A stretch of DNA of 51,824 nt from Mesorhizobium sp. B2-7-1 (GTDB taxonomy: Bacteria > Pseudomonadota > Alphaproteobacteria > Rhizobiales > Rhizobiaceae): assembly GCF_006440735.1 (NCBI RefSeq), contig NZ_VFUA01000039.1, positions 1 through 51,824 on the forward strand, read 5' to 3'. Every line of letters starts with the position of its first letter. Within the stretch, counting starts at the first letter, position 1. Under the pieces are notes generated by a model. The model had not been told where the DNA came from. It saw only the letters and a program-made list of their open reading frames with translations, and did no database searches. Positions 22,645-32,531 of this stretch are shown piece by piece. The translations under genes were made by a program, and so were the position numbers.

Positions 22645-23913
22645 ATGCGCACTACACTGACCTGCGCTGCGCTTATGCTTGCCCTGGGCTCCGGCCCGGC
22701 CCTGGCGCAGTCCGGCGAAATCACCATCTGGAGCTGGAACATCGCCGCCTCGTCGCTGAAGGCGACGGTCGAGGGCTTCAACAAGAAATACCCCGACATC
22801 AAGGTCACGGTCCAGGACCTCGGCAACCAGCCGACCTATGACAAATCGATCGCCGGCTGCGCCGCCGGCGGCGTCGGCTTGCCCGATATCGTCTCGATCG
22901 AGAATGGCGAGGCGGAGAACTACTGGAGCCAGTTCCCGGATTGCTTCGTCGACCTGCACACGCTGGGCTACAGCGCCGAGGACCAGAAGAAATTCCCCGA
23001 TTTCAAGCGCACCGAGCTCGAGGTCGGCGACAAGGCCTATGCCATGCCCTGGGATTCCGGCCCCGTGGCCGTCTTCTACCGCCGTGACTTCTATGAGAAG
23101 GGAGGCGTCGATCCGGCCTCGATCAAGACCTGGGACGATTTCATCGCCGCCGGCAAGAAGATCCAGGCCGCAAATCCCGGGGTGTCGATGACCAATGCCG
23201 ATTTCAACGGCGACACCGAATTCTTCCGCATGATCTCCAACGAACAGGGCTGCGGCTACTTCGCCGAGGACGGCCAGTCGATCACCGTGGCCGAGCCGAA
23301 ATGCGTCGACGCCCTGACCAAGGTCAAGGAGATGAAGGACGCCGGCATCGTGTCGTCGGCCGACTGGTCGACCAAGATCACCAACAACACCGCCGGCACC
23401 GTCGCCAGCCAGGTCTATGGCGGCTGGTATGAAGGCACGATCCGCACCGAATCGCCGAAGGAAAGCGGCAAGTGGGGCGTCTACCTGATGCCGAGCCTGA
23501 CCGCCAACGGCCCGCGCGCCGCCAATCTCGGCGGCTCGTCTTTGGCCATCACCTCGGCCTCGAAGAACAAGGAAGCGGCTTACGCCTACCTGAAATACAC
23601 GCTGGAGACCAATGACGGCCAGATCACCATGCTGAAGGATTTCGGCCTGGTGCCGTCGCTGATCTCGGCGCTCGACGACCCCTATGTCGCGCAGGGACAG
23701 CCCTATTGGGGCGACCAGGCGGTGTGGAAGGATATCCTGGCGACGCTGCCCAAGGTGGTGCCGAGCCGCGGCACGCAGTTCCAGAGCGACGCCGAGATCA
23801 TCCTGCGCGCCGTGCAGACCAAATATCTGGCCAACGGCTATCCCGACGCCAAGGCCGCGCTCGACGACGCCGCCAAGCAGATCGCCGCCGCGACCGGTTT
23901 GCCGGTGAAGTAG
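22645..23913 (+). CDS. Sugar ABC transporter substrate-binding protein (family 1)
   Basis: A 422-residue exported binding protein of the maltose/multiple-sugar class. The Sec signal ends ALGSGPALAQ (about 1-22), and the mature part begins GEITIWSWNIAASSLKATVEGFNKKYPDI. GLPDIVSIENGEAENYWSQ and KAYAMPWDSGPVAVFYRRDFYEKGG are typical of family 1 sugar-binding proteins. GGGAGGA precedes the start. It is first in an operon with two permeases, an ATPase and a dehydrogenase/reductase, so the ligand is probably a sugar, polyol or glycoside. Confidence 0.92.
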   Translation: MRTTLTCAALMLALGSGPALAQSGEITIWSWNIAASSLKATVEGFNKKYPDIKVTVQDLGNQPTYDKSIAGCAAGGVGLPDIVSIENGEAENYWSQFPDCFVDLHTLGYSAEDQKKFPDFKRTELEVGDKAYAMPWDSGPVAVFYRRDFYEKGGVDPASIKTWDDFIAAGKKIQAANPGVSMTNADFNGDTEFFRMISNEQGCGYFAEDGQSITVAEPKCVDALTKVKEMKDAGIVSSADWSTKITNNTAGTVASQVYGGWYEGTIRTESPKESGKWGVYLMPSLTANGPRAANLGGSSLAITSASKNKEAAYAYLKYTLETNDGQITMLKDFGLVPSLISALDDPYVAQGQPYWGDQAVWKDILATLPKVVPSRGTQFQSDAEIILRAVQTKYLANGYPDAKAALDDAAKQIAAATGLPVK

Positions 23914-23921
23914 CGCCTCTT

Positions 23922-24102
23922 CCTTCTCCCCTTGTGGGGTCCGAAGGACGGGGCGAGACCCGCGGCTCGCCCCCGGGTGGTGGATTGGCGCGCAGCGCCA
24001 AGACGGATGAGCGGGTGCTCCAGCGGAGTGAGACGTCGGCTTTCCCTGGAACACCCATCATCCGGCCGCTGCGCGGCCACCTTCTCCCACAAGGGGAGAA
24101 GG
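23922..24102. repeat. 181-bp dispersed repeat with perfect 17-bp terminal inverted repeats
   Basis: CCTTCTCCCCTTGTGGG (23922-23938) and CCCACAAGGGGAGAAGG (24086-24102) flank a centre containing GATGAGCGGGTGCTCCAGCG and the hairpin CCGGCCGCTGCGCGGCC. It lies inside the sugar ABC operon, between the binding-protein and first permease genes, where it could form a stable mRNA stem. Related copies occur at 32361, 36352 and 47388. Confidence 0.8.
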
Positions 24103-24127
24103 GAAAGACAGAGAAAGGAGGAAGCCA

Positions 24128-24988
24128 ATGCGCACGCAGAACGCCACCGCGTACCGCTTCCTCACGCCCTACCTTCTGGTCTTCGCCGTCTTCTGGATCT
24201 GGCCGATCGTCTCTTCGTTCCTGATCTCCTTCCAGGCGACGCGCACCGTGCCGTGGCGCTTCGCGCCGACCTTCAACTGGGGCCGCCTGATCGGCGACCC
24301 CGCCTTCTACAACGCGCTGAAGAACACGCTGCTGATCCTGGTCATCCAAGTGCCGGTGATGATCTCGCTGGCGATCGTCATGGCGGTGCTTCTGAACTCG
24401 CCGCTGTTGAAGGCGCGCGGCCTCTACCGCTTCGCCTTCTTCGCCCCGGTCGTGGTCGGCGAGGTCGCCTATTCGGCCGTCTTCCGGCTGATGTTCAGCC
24501 TCGATTTCGGCATCGTCAACAAGCTCCTGGAGAGCGTCGGCCTGGCCAAGATCGACTGGTTCTCCAACGTCACCCCGGCCATGGCGCTGATCATGATCGC
24601 CGTGACCTGGCGCTGGGCCGGCTATAACGCCATCCTCATCCTGGCCGGCCTGCAGTCGATTCCCGAGGATGTCTACGAAGCGGCGACGCTGGACCGCGTC
24701 AGCAAGCTGAAGCAATTCCTCTACATCACCTTGCCGCTGTTGAAGCCGGTCATCGTCTTTTGCGCCGTGCTGTCGATCATCGGCACCATGCAGCTCTTCA
24801 CCGAGCCTTTCCTGATCACCGAGCGCGGCGGGCCGGGCGGCGGTACCGAGACGCTCGGCCTCCTGCTCTACCGCCAGGGTTTCCGCTCGCTCAATTTCGG
24901 CTACGCCTCCGCCGTCGCCTACACCATGGCGGGGCTGGCGATCGCCATCACCCTGGTGCAGCTCTGGCTGACGAGGGAGCCGAAGTGA
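24128..24988 (+). CDS. Sugar ABC transporter permease (MalF/UgpA type)
   Basis: A 286-residue inner-membrane protein with six predicted helices. The EAA loop is IPEDVYEAATLDRVSKLKQFLYITLPLLKPV (about 177-207), the contact with the ATPase. AAAGGAGG precedes the start. It forms a heterodimeric pore with the next gene product. Its end carries a short duplication (see findings) so that GGAGCCGAAGTGA occurs twice across the stop. Confidence 0.92.
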   Translation: MRTQNATAYRFLTPYLLVFAVFWIWPIVSSFLISFQATRTVPWRFAPTFNWGRLIGDPAFYNALKNTLLILVIQVPVMISLAIVMAVLLNSPLLKARGLYRFAFFAPVVVGEVAYSAVFRLMFSLDFGIVNKLLESVGLAKIDWFSNVTPAMALIMIAVTWRWAGYNAILILAGLQSIPEDVYEAATLDRVSKLKQFLYITLPLLKPVIVFCAVLSIIGTMQLFTEPFLITERGGPGGGTETLGLLLYRQGFRSLNFGYASAVAYTMAGLAIAITLVQLWLTREPK

Positions 24989-25019
24989 TGGCGGAGCCGA
25001 AGTGAGGGGGGGAACCAAA

Positions 25020-25856
25020 ATGACCTCGCGTTCCCAGGCCAGGCTCGGCCGCAGCGTCCTGCTGCATCTGTTCCTGACGCCGCTGGCGCTGGTCTGGCTG
25101 TTCCCGCTGTGGATGATGGTGGTGTTCTCCACCATGCCCGACAACGGCATCTTCAGCCCGGGCATCGAGCTCCTGCCACACGACAATTTCCTCGACAATG
25201 TCGCCAACCTGCAGCGCGACACCAATTTCATCGGCGCCATCGGCATCTCGGTCGCGGTCGCGGTGACCTACACCGTGCTTTCGGTGCTGCTGACCTCGAT
25301 GGCCGGCTGGGCGCTGGCGCGCTACGAATTCCACGGCAAGGGCGCTGTGGTGGCGATCATTTTCGGCACCATCACGCTTCCTTACGCGGTGGTGCTCATC
25401 CCGCAATTCATCATGGTGGCGCGCGACTTCGCCCTGGCCAACACCTGGATCGCGCTGATCGTGCCGCCGCTGTTCAATTCGCTGGGCGTGCTCTTCATGC
25501 GCCAGGCCTTCTCGATGATGCCTGCCGAGTTGTTCGATGCGGCGCGCGTCGAAGGCGTCAAGGAATGGCGCATCTTCCTGTTCGTGGCGCTGCCGCTGGC
25601 CCGGCCGATGCTGGCGGCGCTGGCGATCATCCTCTTCCTCGCCTCGTGGAACAACTATCTCTGGCCGCTTTTGATCAACAGCCAGCCCGGCGCGATGACC
25701 GCGCCGGTGGCGCTCGGCACGCTGATCGGCCTGACCAAGGTTTCCTGGGGCGGCATCATGGCCGGCGCCGTCATGCTGACCGTGCCGATGCTCATCGTCT
25801 TCGTGCTGTTGCAGCGCCATTTCATCGCCGGCATCGCCGCCGGCGCGGTCAAATAG
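25020..25856 (+). CDS. Sugar ABC transporter permease (MalG/UgpE type)
   Basis: A 278-residue membrane protein with six predicted helices and EAA loop MPAELFDAARVEGVKEWRIFLFVALPLARPM. I prefer the ATG at 25020, spaced correctly from the run GAGGGGGGG (25004-25012), to an in-frame GTG at 25002. It is the partner of the preceding permease; the ATPase gene follows after 12 bases. Confidence 0.92.
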   Translation: MTSRSQARLGRSVLLHLFLTPLALVWLFPLWMMVVFSTMPDNGIFSPGIELLPHDNFLDNVANLQRDTNFIGAIGISVAVAVTYTVLSVLLTSMAGWALARYEFHGKGAVVAIIFGTITLPYAVVLIPQFIMVARDFALANTWIALIVPPLFNSLGVLFMRQAFSMMPAELFDAARVEGVKEWRIFLFVALPLARPMLAALAIILFLASWNNYLWPLLINSQPGAMTAPVALGTLIGLTKVSWGGIMAGAVMLTVPMLIVFVLLQRHFIAGIAAGAVK

Positions 25857-25868
25857 GTCAGGAGCGCA

Positions 25869-26948
<1,080 letters not shown>

Positions 26949-26983
26949 ACGGCGGCCGCGCCCCAGCTCTCAAGGAGAATGAC

Positions 26984-29014
26984 ATGACCGCAACCACGCC
27001 CATCCGCTGGGGCATCCTCGGGCCAGGCAGCATCGCCAAATCCTTTGCCGGCGGCGTGGCCGGCTCGCGAAACGGAAAGCTGGTCGCGCTCGGCGCCCGC
27101 AATCCCGCCAAGCCTGGCCTCGCCGAGACCTTTCCGGGCGCGCGCATCCTCGACGGCTATGACGCGCTGCTCGCCGACAAGGAGGTGGACGCCATCTACA
27201 TTTCGATCCCGCATCCCGGCCACGCCGAATGGGCGATCAAGGCGGCCGAAGCCGGCAAGCATGTCCTGTGCGAAAAGCCGCTGGCCCTGACCGCCTTCGA
27301 GGCCGACGCCATGATGCACGCCGCGCGCAAGGCAGGCACGTTTCTCGGCGAAGCCTTCATGTACCGGCTGCATCCGCAGACCCGGCAGCTGGTCGAGCTG
27401 ATCAAGTCCGGCGCCATCGGCGAGGTGCGCATGATCAAGTCGAGCTTCGGCTTCGCCATGCCGGGCTTCTTGGCCGACCATCGGCTCTATGCCAACGACA
27501 TGGCCGGCGGCGGCATCCTCGATGTCGGCGGCTATCCGGTGTCGATGGCGCGGCTGATCGCGGGCGCCGCCACGGGCCAGCCTTTCCTCGAGCCGGACAA
27601 GGTCGTGGGCGCTGCCCATCTCGGCCAGTCCGGCGTCGACGAATGGGCTTCCGCCTTGCTGCACTTCCCCGGCGGCATCGTCGCCGAGGTCTCCTGCAGC
27701 ATCTCGCTCGACCAGGACAATGTGCTGCGCATCCTCGGCACCAAGGGCCGCATCGAAGTGCCCGATTTCTGGTTCGCCGGTGGCAACCGCGATGTCGGAC
27801 CGGGCCGGATCGAGGTGATCCGGTCCGGGGCGGCTCGCGAGGTCATCAGCCTCAACGAGACCCGGCACGTCTATTCTTTCGAGGTCGATGCCGCCGGCGA
27901 GGCGATCCTCACTGGCCGCCAGGAGTTCGCCTGGCCGGGCATGTCCTGGGCCGACAGCCTCGGCACGTTGCGCGTGCTCGACAAATGGCGCGCCGCCGTC
28001 GGCCTCGAATATGAGATCGAAAAGCCGGCTAAGCGCGTCAACACGCTCTCCGGCCGGCCGCTGCAAACCAACGGCACCGCCATCGGCAAGCGCGCCATTC
28101 CCGGCCTGCCGCGCCAGGCGTCCCGGCTGGCGCTCGGCTTCGAGGATTTCCGCAGCTTCTCCTCCGGCTCGATCCTGCTCGACGCCTATTTCGAGGCCGG
28201 CGGCAATCTGTTCGATACCGGTTTTGTCTATGGCGCCGGCTACACCGAGGCGCTGCTCGGCCAATGGCTGAGGAATCGCGGCGTGCGCGAGCAGTCGGTC
28301 ATCATCGCCAAGGGCGCGCATTCGCCGCTCTGCTATCCCGATGTCATCGGCAAGCAGCTGGCCCAGTCGCTCGACCGTCTGCAGACCGACCATGTCGACA
28401 TCTATTTCATGCATCGCGACAATCCGGACGTGCCGGTTGGCGAGTTCGTCGACGCCATGGACGCGGAGGCCAAGGCTGGCCGCATCCGCGGCCTGTTCGG
28501 CGGCTCCAACTGGACGATGGAGCGCATGGACGCGGCCATTGCCTATGCCGAGAAGAACGGCAGGCAGAAGCCCGGCGCGCTCTCCAACAATTTCTCGCTG
28601 GCCGAGATGCTGGAGCCGATCTGGGCCGGCTGCGTCACCTCGTCCACCGATGCGTGGAAAGCCTGGCTGGCGGCAAGGCAGATGCCGAACTTCGCCTGGT
28701 CGAGCCAGGGCCGCGGCTTCTTCACCGACCGCGCCGGCCGCGACCGGACCGACAATGAGGAGCTGGTGCGCGTCTGGTATTCGGAAAAGAATTTCGGCCG
28801 GCGCGACCGGGCGATCGAGCTGGCGCGAAAGCTCGGCAAGAGCCCGATCCATGTCGCGCTGGCCTACGTGCTGGCGCAACCCTTCCCGTCGGTCCCGCTG
28901 ATCGGCCCGCGCACGCTGGACGAGCTTGAGGACAGCCTGAAGGCATTGGATATCAAGCTGACTCCGGAAGATGTGGCGTGGCTGGACGAGGGGCCGGAGA
29001 GGAGGAGGGCTTAG
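26984..29014 (+). CDS. Fused Gfo/Idh/MocA oxidoreductase - aldo/keto reductase
   Basis: A single 676-residue chain with two redox enzymes. Residues 1 to about 330 are a Gfo/Idh/MocA dehydrogenase: Rossmann GILGPGSIAKSF (about 8-19) and the conserved EKPLAL with its catalytic Lys (about 95-100). Residues from about 375 to 676 are an aldo/keto reductase: FDTGFVYGAGYTE (catalytic Asp and Tyr), IIAKGAH (Lys) and IYFMHRDNPD (His) give the full tetrad, and VPLIGPRTLDELEDSL is the cofactor-binding end. Both halves use NAD(P)(H). AAGGAG precedes the ATG at 26984; the longer open frame upstream is spurious. As last gene of the sugar ABC operon it probably oxidises and reduces the imported compound or its intermediate. 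Confidence 0.88.
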   Translation: MTATTPIRWGILGPGSIAKSFAGGVAGSRNGKLVALGARNPAKPGLAETFPGARILDGYDALLADKEVDAIYISIPHPGHAEWAIKAAEAGKHVLCEKPLALTAFEADAMMHAARKAGTFLGEAFMYRLHPQTRQLVELIKSGAIGEVRMIKSSFGFAMPGFLADHRLYANDMAGGGILDVGGYPVSMARLIAGAATGQPFLEPDKVVGAAHLGQSGVDEWASALLHFPGGIVAEVSCSISLDQDNVLRILGTKGRIEVPDFWFAGGNRDVGPGRIEVIRSGAAREVISLNETRHVYSFEVDAAGEAILTGRQEFAWPGMSWADSLGTLRVLDKWRAAVGLEYEIEKPAKRVNTLSGRPLQTNGTAIGKRAIPGLPRQASRLALGFEDFRSFSSGSILLDAYFEAGGNLFDTGFVYGAGYTEALLGQWLRNRGVREQSVIIAKGAHSPLCYPDVIGKQLAQSLDRLQTDHVDIYFMHRDNPDVPVGEFVDAMDAEAKAGRIRGLFGGSNWTMERMDAAIAYAEKNGRQKPGALSNNFSLAEMLEPIWAGCVTSSTDAWKAWLAARQMPNFAWSSQGRGFFTDRAGRDRTDNEELVRVWYSEKNFGRRDRAIELARKLGKSPIHVALAYVLAQPFPSVPLIGPRTLDELEDSLKALDIKLTPEDVAWLDEGPERRRA

Positions 29015-29046
29015 GGGCAGAAGTCAGAGGCGTCGCGTTCCTTCGC

Positions 29047-29197
29047 CCCCTCTCTGCCCTGCCGGGCATCTCCCCCTCGAGGGGGGAGATTGGCAGCTCC
29101 GATGCCGGCGCCCGTTCTGCAACATTGGTGATTGGCGAAAGCCGACATCTGATCTCCCCCTCGAGGGGGAGATGTCCGGCAGGACAGAAAGGGGGGC
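29047..29197. repeat. Dispersed repeat with inverted arms rich in CTCCCCCTCGAGGGGGAG
   Basis: The arms CCCTGCCGGGCATCTCCCCCTCGAGG (left) and its near reverse complement, ending GATGTCCGGCAGGACAG (right), face each other around about 80 bases. Each arm also contains its own small CCCCTCGAGGGG palindrome. It fills most of the gap between convergent genes, and a short related fragment (CTCCTCCCTTGAGGGGGAG) occurs at about 30907. Confidence 0.65.
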
Positions 29198-29232
29198 CTC
29201 GCGCCGGCGCGTTGAAATGAGCGGCAGTCCCC

Positions 29233-29661
29233 TCACCGATCCACCCGCGTCGACAAAATGATCGACGACGACGTCCGCTCAACCCCGTCCATCGCCCCGA
29301 TCCGGTCGAGCAGCGCATCGAGATCCCGGATCGACGGCGCGTCAACGATGACGATCATGTCGAAATTGCCGCTGACCGAGTGCACTGTCCTGACCGGCGG
29401 CATCGCCTCCAGGCTGCGCACCACCTTGTCGGCGAGTTTCGGGGTGACGGTGAGCAGCACATGCGCCTTGACCAGCCCCTGCTCATAGTCGGGCGACAGC
29501 CTGACCCCATAGCCGGCGATGATGCCGCGCTGCTCCAGCCGCTCGATCCGGCTCTGCACCGTGGTGCGCGACACACCGAGCTGCCGCGCCAGCTCCGCAG
29601 TCGAAGCGCGGGCGTCGGCGCGCAGCAGCGTAAGCAGGGCTTGTTCGGCTTCCGTGATCAT
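29233..29661 (-). CDS. Lrp/AsnC-family transcriptional regulator
   Basis: A 142-residue regulator with an N-terminal helix-turn-helix (about 15-45; TAELARQLGVSRTTVQSRIERLEQRGII) and the C-terminal RAM/AsnC ligand domain (about 65-140; VKAHVLLTVTPKLADKVVRSL...VSGNFDMIVIVDA). It is divergent from the saccharopine-dehydrogenase-like gene across a 130-base gap and probably regulates it in response to an amino acid. Pseudomonas BkdR, the activator of bkd operons, is also an Lrp-type protein, so the bkd genes nearby are a second possible target. Confidence 0.9.
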   Translation of the reverse strand: MITEAEQALLTLLRADARASTAELARQLGVSRTTVQSRIERLEQRGIIAGYGVRLSPDYEQGLVKAHVLLTVTPKLADKVVRSLEAMPPVRTVHSVSGNFDMIVIVDAPSIRDLDALLDRIGAMDGVERTSSSIILSTRVDR

Positions 29662-29791
29662 TTCGACGAAACCTTTCGGCAGATCGCTTAAAGTTCAGCT
29701 TCATATTGCCAGATTCCACGCTTCCTTTCGACAGGCAAGCTGCGATGATTCCCGTCAAATTGGCCCAACTCGAAATTGCGGGGAATTGATC

Positions 29792-30895
29792 ATGAAGAAC
29801 ATCGTTGTCGTCGGCGCCGGCAAGATCGGCTCGACCATCGCCGAAATGCTGAACGCCACGGGCGACTACCACGTCACGCTCGTCGACCGCTCGGCCGCCC
29901 AGCTTGCCGCCGCCGAACTGCCGGCCGGCGTCGAGACGCAGGAGCTCGACATCGCCGCCACGGGCGAGCTCGAAAAAGTGCTCGCCGGCAAGTTCGCCGT
30001 GCTGAGCGCAGCGCCCTTCCACCTCACCACCCGCATCGCCGAAGCGGCCGCCGCCACCGGCGTCCATTATCTCGACCTCACCGAGGACGTCGTCTCGACC
30101 CGCCGCGTCAAGGAACTGGCGCGCGACGCCAACAGCGCCTTCATCCCGCAATGCGGCCTGGCGCCAGGCTTCATCTCGATCGTCGCCAACGATCTCGCCA
30201 GCCGCTTCGACACGCTGGAAAGCGTGCGCATGCGCGTCGGCGCGCTGCCGCAATATCCATCCAACGCGCTGAACTACAACCTGACCTGGAGCACGGACGG
30301 CGTCATCAACGAATATTGCGAACCTTGCGAGGCGATCGTCGAGGGCGAGCTGATCGAGGTGCCGCCGCTGGAGGAGCGCGAGGAATTCTCGCTCGACGGC
30401 GTCACCTACGAGGCCTTCAACACCTCCGGCGGCCTCGGCACCTTGGCCGAGACGTTGAAAGGCAAGGTGCGCACGCTGAACTACCGCACCATCCGTTACC
30501 CCGGCCACGCCGCGATCATGAAGGCGCTGCTCAACGACCTCGGCCTGCGCCACCGCCGCGACGTGCTGAAGGACATTTTCGAGAGCGCCCTGCCTTCGAC
30601 GCTGCAGGACGTGGTCATCGTCTTCGTCACCGTCTCGGGCCGCCGCAATGGCCGCCTGCTGCAGGAGACCTACGCCAACAAGATCTATTCGCAGCGCGTC
30701 GGCAGCCTGGTGCGCAGCGCCATCCAGATCACCACCGCCTCCGGCATCTGCGCCGTGCTCGACATGCTGGCCGACGGCTCGCTGCCGGCGAAGGGTTTCG
30801 TGCGCCAGGAAGACATTGCGCTCGACGCCTTCCTCGCCAACCGCTTCGGCCGCGCCTACGCCCAGCACGAGATGGTGAGCCGGCTGGCGATCTGA
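29792..30895 (+). CDS. Saccharopine dehydrogenase family protein
   Basis: This 367-residue NAD(P)-dependent enzyme has the Rossmann motif VVVGAGKIGSTIAEML (about 4-19) and acidic LVDRS at the second strand end. The segment VHYLDLTEDV and the central substrate domain (FIPQCGLAPGFISIVANDLA) are typical of the saccharopine/carboxynorspermidine dehydrogenase superfamily. It may act in lysine breakdown through saccharopine, in line with the divergent Lrp regulator; other substrates remain possible. The start at 29792 follows GGGGAATTG; longer frames upstream run through the regulator gene. Confidence 0.82.
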   Translation: MKNIVVVGAGKIGSTIAEMLNATGDYHVTLVDRSAAQLAAAELPAGVETQELDIAATGELEKVLAGKFAVLSAAPFHLTTRIAEAAAATGVHYLDLTEDVVSTRRVKELARDANSAFIPQCGLAPGFISIVANDLASRFDTLESVRMRVGALPQYPSNALNYNLTWSTDGVINEYCEPCEAIVEGELIEVPPLEEREEFSLDGVTYEAFNTSGGLGTLAETLKGKVRTLNYRTIRYPGHAAIMKALLNDLGLRHRRDVLKDIFESALPSTLQDVVIVFVTVSGRRNGRLLQETYANKIYSQRVGSLVRSAIQITTASGICAVLDMLADGSLPAKGFVRQEDIALDAFLANRFGRAYAQHEMVSRLAI

Positions 30896-30935
30896 GCTGT
30901 GTAGTCTCCTCCCTTGAGGGGGAGATTACGCTCCC

Positions 30936-32333
30936 CTAAATATGCAGCGCGTGGCCGAGCGCCTTCAGCGCCGCTTCCTGGAAACCCTCGCCCTGCGTCG
31001 GATGCGCGTGGATGGTGCCGGCGATATCCTCCAGCCGCGCGCCCATCTCCAGCGCGAGACCAAAGGCCGCCGCCAGTTCCGACACGCCTTGCCCGACCGC
31101 CTGGATGCCCAGCACCAGATGATTGTCCGCGCGCGCCACGACCCGTACAAAACCGTCCTCGCCCTGCTTGGTCATGGCGCGGCCGTTGGCGGCGAACGGG
31201 AACTGGCCGATCTTGATCTCGCCGGCCAGCGCCTTCGCCTCTTCCGGTGACAGGCCAGCGGTGACCAGCTCCGGGTCGGTGAAGCAGATCGCGGGAATGG
31301 CGCGCTTGTCCCAGCTTCTTTTGTGGCCGGCGACGATCTCGGCCACCATCTCGCCCTGCGCCATCGCGCGATGCGCCAGCATCGGCTCGCCGGTGACATC
31401 GCCGATGGCAAAGATGCCGCGCATCGAGCTGCGGCACTGGTCGTCGATGCGGATGAATTTTCCGACCCTGTCGAGGTCGATCTGCTCCAGCCCCCAGCCC
31501 TCGGTGAGCGGCTTGCGGCCGACGGTGACTAGAATCTTGTCGGCGGCGATCTTGGCGCTCTTGCCGTCGGCCGTCTCGACCAGCAGCGCATCGCCCTTGG
31601 TCGACAGGCCTTTGGCCTTGGCGCCAGTCATCACCTCGACGCCAAGCTCGCCGAGCCGCTTCAGCACCGGCCGGGTCAGCTCGGCGTCATATTGCGCCAG
31701 CACCCGCGGCAGCGCTTCGACGACCGTCACCTTGGCGCCCATCCTGGCGAAGGCCATGCCGAGCTCGAGCCCGATATAACCGCCGCCGACGACCGCGAGC
31801 TTCTTCGGCAGCTCGCCGAGCGCCAGCGCTTCCGTCGACGAAATGACCTGGCCGCCGAACGGCAGGAACGGCAATTCGACCGGCGCCGAGCCGGTAGCGA
31901 TCACCACCGTTTCGGCTCGGATCACCTGCGTGCCGGTCTCGGTCTCGACCTCGACCGTCTTGCCGTCGCGGAACGTTGCCCAGCCCTGCACGGTCTTGAC
32001 CTTGGCCTTTTTCAGCAGCCCGGCAACGCCACTGTTGAGCCGGCTAACGATACCGTCCTTCCAGGCGACGGTCTTTGCGAGTTCCAGTGTCGGTGCGGCA
32101 ACCTTGATGCCCAGCGGATCCTTGCCGGAAGCCATATGCGCGATCTTTTCGAATTCTTCCGCCGCGTGGATCAGCGCCTTGGACGGAATGCAGCCGACAT
32201 TGAGGCAGGTGCCGCCCGGCTTGCCCGCCTCGACGATGACCGTATCGACACCGAGCTGTCCGGCGCGGATGGCGCAGACATAGCCGCCCGGACCGGCCCC
32301 GATGACGAGCAGCTTGCAGGAGATTTCTTTCAT
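30936..32333 (-). CDS. lpdA: Dihydrolipoyl dehydrogenase (E3) of the branched-chain 2-oxoacid dehydrogenase
   Basis: A 465-residue flavoprotein that reoxidises dihydrolipoamide with NAD+. FAD-binding GAGPGGYVCAIRAGQLG (about 12-28), redox disulfide GGTCLNVGCIPSK (about 40-52), NAD-binding GGGYIGLELG and the C-terminal active-site segment HAHPTQGE are all present. It is the last gene of the bkd operon, separated from the E2 gene by about 200 bases that hold a dispersed repeat. Size and position match LpdV of Pseudomonas bkd operons. Confidence 0.93.
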   Translation of the reverse strand: MKEISCKLLVIGAGPGGYVCAIRAGQLGVDTVIVEAGKPGGTCLNVGCIPSKALIHAAEEFEKIAHMASGKDPLGIKVAAPTLELAKTVAWKDGIVSRLNSGVAGLLKKAKVKTVQGWATFRDGKTVEVETETGTQVIRAETVVIATGSAPVELPFLPFGGQVISSTEALALGELPKKLAVVGGGYIGLELGMAFARMGAKVTVVEALPRVLAQYDAELTRPVLKRLGELGVEVMTGAKAKGLSTKGDALLVETADGKSAKIAADKILVTVGRKPLTEGWGLEQIDLDRVGKFIRIDDQCRSSMRGIFAIGDVTGEPMLAHRAMAQGEMVAEIVAGHKRSWDKRAIPAICFTDPELVTAGLSPEEAKALAGEIKIGQFPFAANGRAMTKQGEDGFVRVVARADNHLVLGIQAVGQGVSELAAAFGLALEMGARLEDIAGTIHAHPTQGEGFQEAALKALGHALHI

Positions 32334-32360
32334 GGGGTCACACTGTTTTGGTTGGAGGAG

Positions 32361-32510
32361 CCCCCCTCATCCGGCCGCTTCGCGGCCACCTTCTCCCCTA
32401 GGGGAGAAGAGGACAGCGGAGGGGCCAGTCGCCTCCTCTCCCCTCGGGGAGAGGTCGGATTGCCCCGAATTGCCCTTCGCAATTCGGCTGGCAATCCGGG
32501 TGAGGGGGTC
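32361..32510. repeat. Dispersed repeat between the E2 and E3 genes
   Basis: This is a composite of short palindromes (GGCCGCTTCGCGGCC, CTTCTCCCCTAGGGGAGAAG, CTCTCCCCTCGGGGAGAG) bounded by CCCCCTCA and TGAGGGGG. It is related to the elements at 23922, 36352 and 47388 by the CTTCTCCC/GGGAGAAG core, and lies within an operon. Confidence 0.65.
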
Positions 32511-32531
32511 TTTGCGACCATTTTCATTTTT

